Shown here: positions 19,369 through 28,297 of the stretch, piece after piece
Numbering within the stretch: the first letter of the stretch is position 1
How the letters are laid out: each line of letters begins with the position of its first letter
NCBI GenBank assembly: GCA_020637395.1
Contig: JACJWA010000001.1
Coordinates: 868,001 to 932,000 of the forward strand
Reading direction: 5' to 3'
DNA: 64,000 nucleotides
Source: Calditrichota bacterium
GTDB taxonomy: Bacteria; Electryoneota; RPQS01
Notes under the pieces: model-generated
What the model saw: the letters and a program-made list of their open reading frames with translations, nothing else
The model's database searches: none
What the model was told of the DNA's origin: nothing
Position numbers and translations under genes: made by a program

Positions 19369-19407
19369 GCCTGCCGCACGGCAAACTCTGCTTTCAGCTA
19401 TTTTCTT

Positions 19408-19442
19408 GAGTGCGGCTTCCTGTGAGCCGCACTCTGCTTTTT
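19408..19442 (+). terminator. Terminator of rplU-rpmA
   Basis: A perfect 10-bp stem, GAGTGCGGCT (19408-19417) with AGCCGCACTC (19425-19434), and a 7-base loop are followed by TGCTTTTTA. This is a convincing intrinsic terminator. Confidence 0.88.
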
Positions 19443-19475
19443 ATCACCTCCTGCAATTCATAACCCCCTCCCATC

Positions 19476-20399
19476 ATGAAAGTAACGGTTATCGGCGGCG
19501 GCAACGTAGGCGCGACCTGCGCGTACATTCTTTCCGAAAAGAACATCTGTCAGGAAGTCGTTCTCCTCGACATCGTTGAAGGAATTCCACAGGGCAAGGC
19601 TCTGGATATGCGGGAAGCCACGCCTGTCAGCGGCGTCAGCACCGCAGTCGTGGGCACTAACAACTATGGCGACACCGCGAATTCGGATATTATCGTCATG
19701 ACCGCGGGCAAGCCGCGTACCCCAGGTATGTCGCGTGACGATCTCTTGGCCGCCAATATCGAGATCATGCGGTCGGCGATTGGAGAGGCTGCCAAAGCGT
19801 CTCCTAACGCCATCGTGATCATCGTCTCGAATCCATTGGACGCCATGTGCTACACCGCGCTTCGCCTCACCGGTTTTCCGCACACCCGTGTGTTCGGCAT
19901 GGCCGGAATTCTGGACACGGCCCGCTATCGCACGTTCATCTCCATGGAGCTTGGCGTGTCGGTGAAGGATATCGCCGCAGCAGTGCTCGGCGGACATGGC
20001 GACACCATGGTGCCGCTGCCCCGACTGACCACAGTCGGCGGCGTACCGCTGACTGAGCTCGTGTCGAAAGAGCGCGTGGAGGCCATTGTGCAGCGCACGC
20101 GTGACGGCGGCGCGGAAATCGTCAAGTATCTCAAGACCGGTTCGGCCTACTATGCCCCGGCTGCTGCCGCGGCTGAAATGGTCGAGGCGATTATCAACGA
20201 TCAGAAGCGCGTGCTGCCGTGTGCGGCGTGGCTGACCGGAGAATACGGCTGCAAGGACATCTATATGGGAGTGCCGGTCGTCGTCGGCCGCAAAGGCGTT
20301 GAGCGCATTCTGGAAATCAAGCTGAACGAAGAAGAACGGAAGATGTTTGATCACTCAGCGGACGCCGTGCGTTCGGTGATCACCGCGACCAAGCTCTAA
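19476..20399 (+). CDS. mdh: Malate dehydrogenase
   Basis: The 307-residue protein is an LDH-like (type 3) malate dehydrogenase that interconverts malate and oxaloacetate with NAD+. It shows the Rossmann GGGNVGATCA motif (residues 7-16), the substrate-binding AGKPRTPGMSRDDLL (about 76-90), and GGHGDTMVPL with catalytic H174. The Arg pattern in the 80s favours malate over lactate. A clear Shine-Dalgarno is not visible before the ATG; the leader is pyrimidine-rich. elbB follows after 21 bases. Confidence 0.94.
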   Translation: MKVTVIGGGNVGATCAYILSEKNICQEVVLLDIVEGIPQGKALDMREATPVSGVSTAVVGTNNYGDTANSDIIVMTAGKPRTPGMSRDDLLAANIEIMRSAIGEAAKASPNAIVIIVSNPLDAMCYTALRLTGFPHTRVFGMAGILDTARYRTFISMELGVSVKDIAAAVLGGHGDTMVPLPRLTTVGGVPLTELVSKERVEAIVQRTRDGGAEIVKYLKTGSAYYAPAAAAAEMVEAIINDQKRVLPCAAWLTGEYGCKDIYMGVPVVVGRKGVERILEIKLNEEERKMFDHSADAVRSVITATKL

Positions 20400-20420
20400 T
20401 CTTTCCCGCAAGGAGGCGAA

Positions 20421-21134
20421 ATGCCCAAAGTTGGTGTCGTGCTGTCAGGATGCGGATTCCTCGATGGCGCAGAGATCTATGAAGCAACTTTGACTCTCCT
20501 TTGCCTTGACCGGCGCGGAATCTCCTACCAATGCCTCGCGCCGGACGTGGAGCAGCTGCATGTGGTCAACCATGTGACGAAAGAGGCAACCTCCGAGAAG
20601 CGCAACGTCCTCACTGAAGCGGCGCGCATCGCGAGAGGTAGGATTGAACCGCTGGAGATTGGCTGGCTGGACAGGTTGGACGCCGTGATATTCCCCGGCG
20701 GATTCGGTGCGGCGAAAAACTACTGCGACTTTGCTCTGAAGGGCGCGGCGTGCAAGATTAACCCGCTGGTGGAGTCGTTCATGCGAAAAGCAGTTGAACG
20801 TCAGTTGCCGATAGGAGCCATTTGTATTGCCCCCGTGGTTCTCGCGCGGGCTTTGAAAGGGCTGGACATGCATCCCCGTCTAACTGTTGGCGCCTTGTCG
20901 GACGCCGCGCGCGCCATAGACGAATTCGGAGGCAGGCATGTCGTCTGTCCTGTGACAGAATGCGTGGTGGATCATGAGTTGAATATCGTCTCGACGCCCG
21001 CGTTCATGTATGATGCTCGCATCAGTGAAGTGGAGCAGGGTGTTGACAAACTGGTGGATCAAATTGCCGCCCTGATCAACGCAATTTGCCACTCGGAGGT
21101 TGCCCAAAAGCTACGTGTGGATCAGCAACATTAA
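20421..21134 (+). CDS. elbB: ElbB-type DJ-1/PfpI glyoxalase
   Basis: The 237-residue protein matches ElbB, a DJ-1/PfpI superfamily member called isoprenoid biosynthesis glyoxalase (glyoxal/methylglyoxal handling in vitro). It shows VVLSGCGFLDGAEIYEA, FPGGFGAAKNYCDFA and GAICIAPVVLA with the nucleophile C135 at the nucleophile elbow. An AAGGAGG Shine-Dalgarno precedes the ATG. It probably shares a transcript with mdh and is followed by a strong terminator. The physiological role of ElbB is poorly defined. Confidence 0.92.
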   Translation: MPKVGVVLSGCGFLDGAEIYEATLTLLCLDRRGISYQCLAPDVEQLHVVNHVTKEATSEKRNVLTEAARIARGRIEPLEIGWLDRLDAVIFPGGFGAAKNYCDFALKGAACKINPLVESFMRKAVERQLPIGAICIAPVVLARALKGLDMHPRLTVGALSDAARAIDEFGGRHVVCPVTECVVDHELNIVSTPAFMYDARISEVEQGVDKLVDQIAALINAICHSEVAQKLRVDQQH

Positions 21135-21193
21135 CGTCTTATCATCGCGACCCACCTGACCTTTTGCAACGCTTGAGAACATAGACAAATAGA

Positions 21194-21221
21194 AAACCCG
21201 TCCCACATGGACGGGTTTTTT
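21194..21221 (+). terminator. Terminator of mdh-elbB
   Basis: A 10-bp stem, AAACCCGTCC (21194-21203) with GGACGGGTTT (21209-21218), and a 5-base loop run into TTTTTTGTTTT. It lies 60 bases after elbB. Confidence 0.92.
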
Positions 21222-21251
21222 GTTTTACGAACGAAACTTAGAGCGATGCTG

Positions 21252-21280
21252 TCGCAAATGGGCGCAGGCCTTGCTATATT
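21252..21280 (+). promoter_or_regulatory. Candidate extended -10 promoter of the sensor kinase
   Basis: TATATT (21275-21280) is preceded by TGC, giving an extended -10 (TGnTATATT). The matching -35 position (TCGCAA, 21252-21257, 17-base spacer) is poor, as allowed for extended -10 promoters. Predicted start is near 21287, so the GTG at 21283 cannot be the start codon of the kinase. Confidence 0.5.
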
Positions 21281-21309
21281 AAGTGCGACGGGTCAACACA
21301 CGTTTGAAA

Positions 21310-23253
21310 ATGTCAATGCAAACCTTACTCATTGTCGGCGCACCGACGGCAGCACGCCACCGCATGGAAGCACACCTTGCGGCGACGTGGCGTTGTCTCG
21401 TGGCGGACGATGCGGCCTCTGCACGGACATTTTCTGACTTGAAGTCGGTGCAGCTTGCCTTGCTGGAGGGAGCTGCGCGGGAACTTTCCGGACTGCTTCC
21501 AATGCTTGGCTCCGCAGCGATAGTGATGTACGACGCGAACGATCTTTCCGAGGAATCCGGGATAGATGTCCAGGCCTTCGTGTCCTCGGACAGTCCGACT
21601 TGGCAGTTAGACAGAGTAATTGCGCTCGCACTTCGTGAGAAGACTGGGCGCGAGCCGAACACGATCGTAGAGGAGTCTTACCGAAAGCTCTTCCATGCCA
21701 GTGTCGCCGCGCAGAAGGCGGAGTCCATTCAAGAACTCTTGGGCGAACTCTGCCGCGAAATCGTATCGCACACAAGACATCAGAGAGCCGTGCTGGTTCT
21801 TGGAGGAACAAGTTTTCGCGTTCAACATATCGGGGCGTACAGTTCTCTGCCGGATGCTTTGCCCAATTTGGAACACTTGCGCGGCATGCCGCTCGCGCCA
21901 GTGCGGCCAAACAGAGTGTGGGAGAACATTGGAAAGGGTTTCCGCGAATCAAATACCGGCGAAGAAACTCCTTCGCCGCTGATTGTGCCACTTGAGAAAA
22001 GCGATGGCACCGTTGTAGGTTTCCTGACTCTGGACCTTCCATACTCTGAAGACTTGCCGGTCGCCCAACTAAGTGAGCCTATTGCGTTGCTGCTCAGGCT
22101 CGGAGTTCAGGCGATCGAATCGCATGCGCTGAAATCTGATCTGAAGCGGCGCGCCGAGGCAAACTCAGAGTTCAGCTCCGACAGGGCGCAGGAGCTCCGT
22201 CAGTCTCAAGAGCGATTCCTGCGTCTGGTGAATCTCACAGACGACATTGTCTATGTGCTCGATGCGCAGGGCCGAATCGCCTATGTAAACGACTCCTTCA
22301 CACGTCAACTTGGTTACGCGCGCGAAAACTATCTCGGCATGACACTCTCGAAGCTGATATCCGAGTTGGCCGTGGACGGACCGGAAAGCCAGGTTGCGAT
22401 AAGCGACTTGTCTGCTCGTGTGCCGGACCAAATTGAAAGCACGTTCGCGCTCTTTGCCAAAGACGGACACAGGCGTTCATTCAAGCTGATGCACCAGTGG
22501 ACGAAGCAAGGCGGTGAAATCTCTTCGGGCCAGGGCTATCTGCGCGACATTTCTGAGACGCGGGACATCGTTCAGAGACTTGCCGCCACAGACCGACTGG
22601 CCATTGCAGGAAAGCTTGCCAGCGGAGTTGCGCATGAAGTGAACAACCCTCTGCAAGCAATCAGTGCTCACATCTCCGCACTTCAGAATCGTTTGAACAA
22701 AGACGAGAGATCCCTGGAGAGTTTGGGAATTGTCGCGGATTCTGTGGATCGAATCAGAATCATAATGCGCGGACTTCTTGATTTGCAGCGTGCGGAAGCA
22801 AGCGTGAGTTCAGAGACTTCACTCAATGAAGTCGTGAACAAGACGGTTGCGCTCTTGCAGCCGCTGTGCCGTCAAGCGGAAATTGAGATTGACCTGAAAC
22901 TGGATCCCGAACTGCCTCCAGTCTCTGCCGCCGCTTCTGAACTTGAGCAAGTTCTTATCAACATCGTCAAGAACGCGATTGAGGCCATTGGTCAAGCGGG
23001 CCGAATAGAGATCTCGACGTCTATCAACAACGACAAGGCCAATGTAGTGATCACGGACAACGGACCGGGAATTGCGCGCGAGAATCTTTCGAAGATTTTC
23101 GATCCGTTTGTCAGTTTCAAGGAGAAGGGCGGAGGAACCGGACTCGGACTCTACATCTCGAAGCAGATTATTTCGCAGCACGGCGGCGTGCTGCAAGTCG
23201 AGTCGGAGGTCGGGCAAGGTACCACATTCACCATCACTCTGCCCACGAAGTAA
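21310..23253 (+). CDS. Cytoplasmic PAS sensor histidine kinase
   Basis: A 647-residue histidine kinase with no transmembrane segment. Residues 1-115 (MSMQTLLIVGAP...) look like a degenerate receiver domain without the full acidic pocket. A GAF-like region spans about 125-270. A PAS domain follows (FLRLVNLTDDIVYVLDAQGRIAYVND, about 295-415), then a HisKA domain with phospho-acceptor H442 in GVAHEVNNPLQAI. The HATPase domain has the N box (INIVKNAIEAI), DNGPGIA and GGGTGLGLYISKQI. No response regulator is adjacent, so the partner is unknown. Start ATG 21310 or 21316; the upstream GTG is excluded by the promoter. A minus-strand group converges from the other side. Confidence 0.9.
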   Translation: MSMQTLLIVGAPTAARHRMEAHLAATWRCLVADDAASARTFSDLKSVQLALLEGAARELSGLLPMLGSAAIVMYDANDLSEESGIDVQAFVSSDSPTWQLDRVIALALREKTGREPNTIVEESYRKLFHASVAAQKAESIQELLGELCREIVSHTRHQRAVLVLGGTSFRVQHIGAYSSLPDALPNLEHLRGMPLAPVRPNRVWENIGKGFRESNTGEETPSPLIVPLEKSDGTVVGFLTLDLPYSEDLPVAQLSEPIALLLRLGVQAIESHALKSDLKRRAEANSEFSSDRAQELRQSQERFLRLVNLTDDIVYVLDAQGRIAYVNDSFTRQLGYARENYLGMTLSKLISELAVDGPESQVAISDLSARVPDQIESTFALFAKDGHRRSFKLMHQWTKQGGEISSGQGYLRDISETRDIVQRLAATDRLAIAGKLASGVAHEVNNPLQAISAHISALQNRLNKDERSLESLGIVADSVDRIRIIMRGLLDLQRAEASVSSETSLNEVVNKTVALLQPLCRQAEIEIDLKLDPELPPVSAAASELEQVLINIVKNAIEAIGQAGRIEISTSINNDKANVVITDNGPGIARENLSKIFDPFVSFKEKGGGTGLGLYISKQIISQHGGVLQVESEVGQGTTFTITLPTK

Positions 23254-23273
23254 CTCAAGTCTACCAATGCGAA

Positions 23274-23301
23274 GACAGGCGCACCAAATGGTGCGCCTGT
23301 C
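23274..23301. terminator. Hairpin between convergent kinase and radC
   Basis: A 13-bp perfect inverted repeat, GACAGGCGCACCA with TGGTGCGCCTGTC, is separated by 2 bases and lies 20 bases after the kinase stop and 21 before the end of radC. Neither side has a convincing T-run, so it may end transcription weakly in both directions or protect 3' ends. Confidence 0.55.
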
Positions 23302-23322
23302 TCGTATCTCCAATCAGTATCG

Positions 23323-23901
23323 CTACAAGCCGACTTCGTTGATCCCGTCGCTTGTAACAATCACAAGTTTGTCCAACACCACTCCCGTATCATGAGCCGT
23401 TCGGTCAAAAATTCGCAGAAATCGCAAGTCGTCTGCGGACGGAGCGGTGTTTTGCGACGGGTGATTGTGAGCGAGCAACATCATGCGCGAGCCGCACAAG
23501 AGTGCCAGGCGGAGAGCGGCATATGCCGAGAGCTCAATGGCGAAAGTGTCCCCGTGCGCAATTGTGCATACCTCCAGAATCCCGCCGTGTGGATCAAGAT
23601 AGACACTGCGCAACTCCTCGTTCTCCAGAATGCGCAATTCGGAATAAACCTCGTCGAGTGTTGCCGGGACGGGTTCTTGAGTTTTTGTCGCCTACGAATG
23701 TTTGGCCAATGCGTGCTGCTTGCCGGACATCAGCAGACTCACATCCAAATGGCGCTGAATCTCCGCGACGCCATCAAAGTCATTGAGAACAGAAATGCCG
23801 CGGCTTTCGATGAACCGCGCTGCGCGTTGCAAATCGAGCTCCGATGGAGCCGCCGGAGAAAAGAGCTCTGTCAAGGACTTCTCGATCTCTGAAAATGACA
23901 T
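23323..23901 (-). pseudogene. radC: RadC-like JAB protein interrupted by an in-frame TAG
   Basis: The minus-strand frame from ATG 23901 to the stop at 23323 would code for a 192-codon RadC family protein. A single TAG at 23692-23694 splits it: residues 1-69 upstream, then about 122 codons in the same frame with no other damage. The second part carries the JAB/JAMM metal motif HNHPSQNTAPSADD (H-x-H...S-x-x-D) and SVYLDPHGGILE. TAG is used as a normal stop nearby, so this is a nonsense change (CAG to TAG would be one transition), readthrough, or a sequence error. A TTG at 23637 could restart translation but gives only a 104-residue JAB domain. The ATG overlaps the metG stop (ATGA). Confidence 0.8.
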
Positions 23902-25820
23902 CAGCTGATTTGCGCCGCACCCGGAGCAGAATCCGGAGCTTGTAATATCTCGAGTTTGTCATCCCACTTGACGGCCAAGAGCATTCCCTCGGAAACTTCG
24001 CCCCTAAGCTTCGCGGGCAAAAGATTCGCAACGATGACGATCTTCTTCCCGACGACCTGCTCCGGCGCATAGTGCTCGGCAATTCCGGCAACGACCTGCC
24101 TGCGTTCGCTTCCAACCTCAACTTGGAGCTTCAATAGTTTGTCCGAGCCCTTTAGTTTCTCAGCGGCAACAACAATTGCAGTTCGTAAATCAATCTTGCG
24201 AAAGTCCTCGATATTGATCAGGTCGGTTACAGCGGATGCTCGTGGCGCAGTCTTCTCAGTTGCAGTCGTTGTTCCCGAGATCAAATCGGCGAATTGCGAG
24301 AGGACGATCTTCTCATCGAGTCGCGGAAAGAGCGCGTCGCCTTTACTAAGTCTCGCCCCGCCGCGCACGAGTCCCCAGCGCGCATGCGTTTCCAGTTGAA
24401 AGTCTCCAACCGGCTCGCCCATTCTGCTCAACAGCTCGGCCATTTTGCCGGGCATGATCGAATACAAAACGACGGAAGCTATTCGCAAAGACTCACAGCA
24501 ATTGCGTAGCACCGTTCCCGCCGCACGAAGGTCCGTTTTGACGAGCGACCAGGGAGCCGAGGACTCGAAATAGCGGTTCGTCGCGCGTATGAGCTGCATC
24601 GTCTCTTCGATCAAGACGTGCCACTTCATTTCGGCGGCCCATTGCGGTGCGGAAGCTACCAGGTTTCTTGCAAGCTCCTCAAGCTCGGGCTGCCCTGCGT
24701 CCGCCTCAGGGATCACGCTCTGGAAATGATCGCCAATCAGTTTCGCCACTCGCGAGAAAAGGTTTCCCAAGTCATTTGCAAGATCGCTGTTGATGCGCTT
24801 GAGAATCGCTTCGATCGAGAAGGACGCGTCGAGTCCCACCACCATCTCGCGCAAAACAAAATAGCGCACTGCGTCCACGCCAAACGTGTCTATCAGCGGG
24901 TCCACCGCAATCGGCTTTCCGGAGGATTTTGAAATCTTCGCATCGCGAAAATTCCAATAGCCGTGCACCGTCAGATGCTTGAATATTGGAAGACCCGCCG
25001 CGTGCAGCATGATCGGCCAGTAGATGCCATGAGGTTTGACGATGTCCTTGCCGATCAGGTGTTCGCTATTCTCCCAAAGACCGTTCCATTCTGGGTTCTG
25101 ATCGTATCCGATGCCGCTCAGGTAGTTCAAAAGCGCATCGAACCAGACGTAAGTAACGTAGTCGGTGTCAAAAGGAAGCTCTATACCCCATGACAATCGG
25201 GTCTTCGGGCGGGAGATGCACAGATCTTCAAGCGGTTCGCGCAAGTACCCCAGCACCTCATTCTTGTATCGTTCCGGACGCACAACGTCCGGATTTTGCT
25301 CAATGTATTCGCGCCACCAGTCCTGATACTTGCTCATCCTAAAAAAGTAGTTGGACTCCTTGATGCGCTCCGGCGGCGTGCCGTGATCCGGACACTTTCC
25401 GTCCACGAGTTCTTTTTCAGTTCGAAATCTCTCGCAGCCCGTGCAGTACAGGCCTTCGTATTCACCGTAGTACGTGTCACCCTGATCATGCAAACGCTGG
25501 AGAACCTTTTGCACCACGGCGCGATGATCCGCGTCCGTGGTTCGGATGAAGCGATTCGGCATGACATTGAGTCGTGGCCAGAGCACGCGAAACTGTTCAC
25601 TGATCTCGTCCACGAACTGCTGCGGAGACTTCCCCTGTGCCGCGGCGCTCTTGGCGATCTTGTCGCCGTGCTCATCCGTTCCGGTCAGGAAGAATGACGA
25701 TCTGCCCAGCATGTGTTGAAAGCGTGCCGAAACGTCCGCGAGTATGGTCGTATAAGCCGTCCCAATGTGCGGCGACGAATTGACGTAGTAGATGGGTGTT
25801 GTGACGTAGTATTTTTTCAT
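23901..25820 (-). CDS. metG: Methionyl-tRNA synthetase with C-terminal tRNA-binding domain
   Basis: A 639-residue class I aminoacyl-tRNA synthetase that charges tRNA-Met. It shows the HIGH-type SPHIGTAY near residue 18, a zinc knot (CTGCERF and KCPDHGTP, about 127-148) and the KMSKS-type KISKSSGKPI (about residue 300). The last 110 residues (IEDFRKIDLRTAIVV to GMLLAV) form an EMAPII/Trbp111-like OB domain that aids dimerisation and tRNA binding. It follows ricT after 3 bases and overlaps radC by 4 bases. Every catalytic motif is intact. Confidence 0.96.
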   Translation of the reverse strand: MKKYYVTTPIYYVNSSPHIGTAYTTILADVSARFQHMLGRSSFFLTGTDEHGDKIAKSAAAQGKSPQQFVDEISEQFRVLWPRLNVMPNRFIRTTDADHRAVVQKVLQRLHDQGDTYYGEYEGLYCTGCERFRTEKELVDGKCPDHGTPPERIKESNYFFRMSKYQDWWREYIEQNPDVVRPERYKNEVLGYLREPLEDLCISRPKTRLSWGIELPFDTDYVTYVWFDALLNYLSGIGYDQNPEWNGLWENSEHLIGKDIVKPHGIYWPIMLHAAGLPIFKHLTVHGYWNFRDAKISKSSGKPIAVDPLIDTFGVDAVRYFVLREMVVGLDASFSIEAILKRINSDLANDLGNLFSRVAKLIGDHFQSVIPEADAGQPELEELARNLVASAPQWAAEMKWHVLIEETMQLIRATNRYFESSAPWSLVKTDLRAAGTVLRNCCESLRIASVVLYSIMPGKMAELLSRMGEPVGDFQLETHARWGLVRGGARLSKGDALFPRLDEKIVLSQFADLISGTTTATEKTAPRASAVTDLINIEDFRKIDLRTAIVVAAEKLKGSDKLLKLQVEVGSERRQVVAGIAEHYAPEQVVGKKIVIVANLLPAKLRGEVSEGMLLAVKWDDKLEILQAPDSAPGAAQIS

Positions 25821-25823
25821 GGT

Positions 25824-27113
25824 CTATGCACCGCCGCCGGATGAGCCTGTTCCTTCTCCAGATGAACCGCCCTGTCCACCGTGTTTGCGCCGACCTCCTC
25901 TGCGGCGTTTCTTCCGTTCTTGCGTGCCGGGCTCAGATGACGGCGCGACGGCTTGTGCTGCTGGTTTGCTTTGTGCAGGTTCGGATGATGCGCTGACAGC
26001 TTTCTGCTGCGCAGCCTGTCCCTCTCCGCTTCCTTGCGGACGCTTCTTCTTGCGGCGGCGTTTGCGCTTCGCTTCGCTGTCCATGCTGACATTGACTTCG
26101 GTCGAAACGTCCAGCGAATCCTCGTCGTCTTCGAATTCAACCCGGAATCCGCCTTCGCCGTGCAGCGTTATCTTGTCACCGCGACCTGCTTCGCGGCTTG
26201 GCGGCGGCATGTCTTCCGTCTTCGAAGACTCTGCCGGTTGTACCTGAGGAGCTTCCGATTTCTTTCCGCAAGTGCAAATGCATTCGTTCTTCGGCATCTG
26301 CGGCCGCCAGGTTGTCATTTCAACGAACGACTCTCTGGTGTACAACTCCGTGGTTCCGCCCGAGTAGCGCACCTGAATCTGTCCGCGCACGACATCAAGC
26401 TTGTCCACCTCGCCCATGCCTTTCGCTTCGTCCTTGATCGGGTGTCCGATCTTCGGGCACTCGCGTTGAAACTCGCGATATATGTCGAGCTCATAACGCA
26501 GGCAGCACTTCAGTCGGCCACAGACTCCGGAAAGCTTCGAAGGATTCAGCGGCAAAAACTGATCGCGCGGCATCTGCGTTGTAATCGGCTTGAATTCCGT
26601 CAAGAATGTTGCACAGCAGAGCGGACGACCGCAGATACCATATCCTGAAGTCTTCTTGGTCTCATCTCGCGCGCCAATCTGCCGCAAGTCAATGCGCGTC
26701 CGAAATTTGTTTGCCAGATCCCGCACCAGCTCTCGGAAATCCACGCGCCCTTCCGCCGTAAAGTAGAAGGTCATCTTGCGCCCGTCCCATTGCAGCTCCA
26801 CGTCAACGAGTTTCATCTCGAGGTTGTGTCTCGCAATCTCCGCGCGCGCAAGTTTCTTGGCCTGGGCTTCGCGCTCCCGATTCTGTTTGAGCTTCTCGAC
26901 GTCCGCCTCGCGCGCTCTGCGCAGCACCACGAGACCGAGTTTGTCACCCGGACTGTCTCCGGAGCGCAGTCCGACAAAAGCGACCTTGCCCAAGTCTTGC
27001 CCGCGATCCGTCGTCACAATCGCGAGGTCACCCCGCACAAAAGGATATTGCTGAGGGTTCACCGCGTATTCCGTGCGATGACCCTTGAATTCAAGTTGAA
27101 GAAGTTCGTTCAT
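25824..27113 (-). CDS. ricT: RicT/YaaT-type PSP1 protein with long charged tail
   Basis: The first 270 of 429 residues form a PSP1 domain protein like Bacillus RicT (YaaT), which acts with RicA and RicF on RNase Y and mRNA maturation. Visible features are VRGDLAIVTTDRGQDLGKV, YFTAEGRVDFRELVRDLA, and the Cys motifs GYGICGRPLCCATFL and GVCGRLKCCLRYE, which hold an Fe-S cluster in the Ric complex. A further CICTCGKK lies near residue 275. Residues 340-429 are a low-complexity tail with basic patches (KRKRRRKKKR, KKRRRGGRRK) and a Gly/Ser end, absent from Bacillus RicT and likely to bind RNA. holB-ricT-metG order is conserved in many bacteria. ricA and ricF are not in the window. Confidence 0.88.
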   Translation of the reverse strand: MNELLQLEFKGHRTEYAVNPQQYPFVRGDLAIVTTDRGQDLGKVAFVGLRSGDSPGDKLGLVVLRRAREADVEKLKQNREREAQAKKLARAEIARHNLEMKLVDVELQWDGRKMTFYFTAEGRVDFRELVRDLANKFRTRIDLRQIGARDETKKTSGYGICGRPLCCATFLTEFKPITTQMPRDQFLPLNPSKLSGVCGRLKCCLRYELDIYREFQRECPKIGHPIKDEAKGMGEVDKLDVVRGQIQVRYSGGTTELYTRESFVEMTTWRPQMPKNECICTCGKKSEAPQVQPAESSKTEDMPPPSREAGRGDKITLHGEGGFRVEFEDDEDSLDVSTEVNVSMDSEAKRKRRRKKKRPQGSGEGQAAQQKAVSASSEPAQSKPAAQAVAPSSEPGTQERKKRRRGGRRKHGGQGGSSGEGTGSSGGGA

Positions 27114-27124
27114 GTAGAATTATG

Positions 27125-28297
27125 TTAAGCTCGTGCGCGTGGTCCAAGCGCACGATGAAGTTCAATGGCCATGGCCGTCAGCACCAATGTCGGTGTGTAG
27201 CCCGCAGCTCTTTGACTCGCGGCGCGGTCCACCGCCGCAATCGCCTGCTGAAAGTCGGCTCGCGGGTAGGCCGCTGAAAGCTTGCTCACACGGGCACTCT
27301 GCGAGGGAAAGTGCGGTTCGATCTTCGTTTGTGCCGCGCAATGTGCAGCGTCCGATAGAAACAGCATCAGCAACTCAAAAAAGGCGTCATCCACAAAGTC
27401 CGGATCCTCAAGCAGTCCGTCCACGTGCTCCTGGACTTTCTCTGGTGCCATGACCGCCGACGTTGCAAGAAATTCCACGGCTGCCTGCTCAAGAGTCTCC
27501 GCCTGCATCGTGGCGAATCGAATTGCTCTGCGAACGTTTCCCCCCGAGAGGGCTGCTGAAAGTTCTGTCGCCCGTGCTTCTATGCCTGCGTCAGAAAGCG
27601 CTCTTCTAATCTCCACTGGCGTGTATCCTTGCAACTTAACCGGCTGACATCGCGAGCGAACCGTCGGCAAAATTGCCTGCAAATTGGAGGCCGTAAGCAA
27701 CAAGGTTGCCGACACGGGAGGTTCTTCAAGAAGCTTCAGCAGCGCGTTTTGAGCTTCACGCAGCATTTGATCCGCATTGAGAATGACGAACACCGATTGC
27801 CGAGCTTGAAACGGTTTCCGGTATGCATCGTAGAGAAGCTGACGCGAGTCGGCGACGCGAATCTTGGAGCCGGTTGAAAGCTTGCGCTTGGCAGATTTGC
27901 CTGTGGATGCGGAGAGTTCAGCGAGATCGGCCTCCACATACGGATCGGCGGAAAGCAACTCTTTCAATCGAGTCATCTCTGCGGGATAGGTCTCGCTGCC
28001 TGGCGTGTCGGAATCCTTGGGACTGCCCGACGGCGCGATGAGATGAAGATCAGGGTGCTGCAAAGATCTTAGCGCGAGGCACTGCGGACACTTGCCGCAA
28101 GGAGTTTCTTTCGCAATGTCGCAGAGCAGCACGCGCGCAAACTCGATGGCCACGGCGCCCTTGCCAATGCCCTCCGGTCCGCTGATCAGATAGGCGTGTG
28201 CCGCGCGACCCGCCGCTGCCGCTGAAGCCAGCCGGGTGCGTGCCTCGGTGTGACCAAGCCACTTGACGACCGTGCCTATCTTCGGGGTGCGAGCCAT
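27125..28297 (-). CDS. holB: DNA polymerase III delta' subunit
   Basis: The 390-residue AAA+ protein is the clamp-loader delta' subunit. It shows AHAYLISGPEGIGKGAVA (Walker A-like, about residues 35-52), a zinc-binding CDIAKETPCGKCPQC module, and NALLKLLEEPP with the SRC-type sensor PTVRSRCQPVKL. The first ATG in good context is 28297 (AGGA Shine-Dalgarno upstream), giving MARTPKIGTVV; an earlier start at 28330 lies within the upstream gene. It overlaps the end of the M23 protein gene by 22 bases and precedes ricT by 11 bases. Confidence 0.92.
   Translation of the reverse strand: MARTPKIGTVVKWLGHTEARTRLASAAAAGRAAHAYLISGPEGIGKGAVAIEFARVLLCDIAKETPCGKCPQCLALRSLQHPDLHLIAPSGSPKDSDTPGSETYPAEMTRLKELLSADPYVEADLAELSASTGKSAKRKLSTGSKIRVADSRQLLYDAYRKPFQARQSVFVILNADQMLREAQNALLKLLEEPPVSATLLLTASNLQAILPTVRSRCQPVKLQGYTPVEIRRALSDAGIEARATELSAALSGGNVRRAIRFATMQAETLEQAAVEFLATSAVMAPEKVQEHVDGLLEDPDFVDDAFFELLMLFLSDAAHCAAQTKIEPHFPSQSARVSKLSAAYPRADFQQAIAAVDRAASQRAAGYTPTLVLTAMAIELHRALGPRARA

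Noticed and set aside
23323..23901. radC as a frameshift
   Set aside because: Both parts are in the same frame; the break is one TAG codon, not an insertion or deletion.
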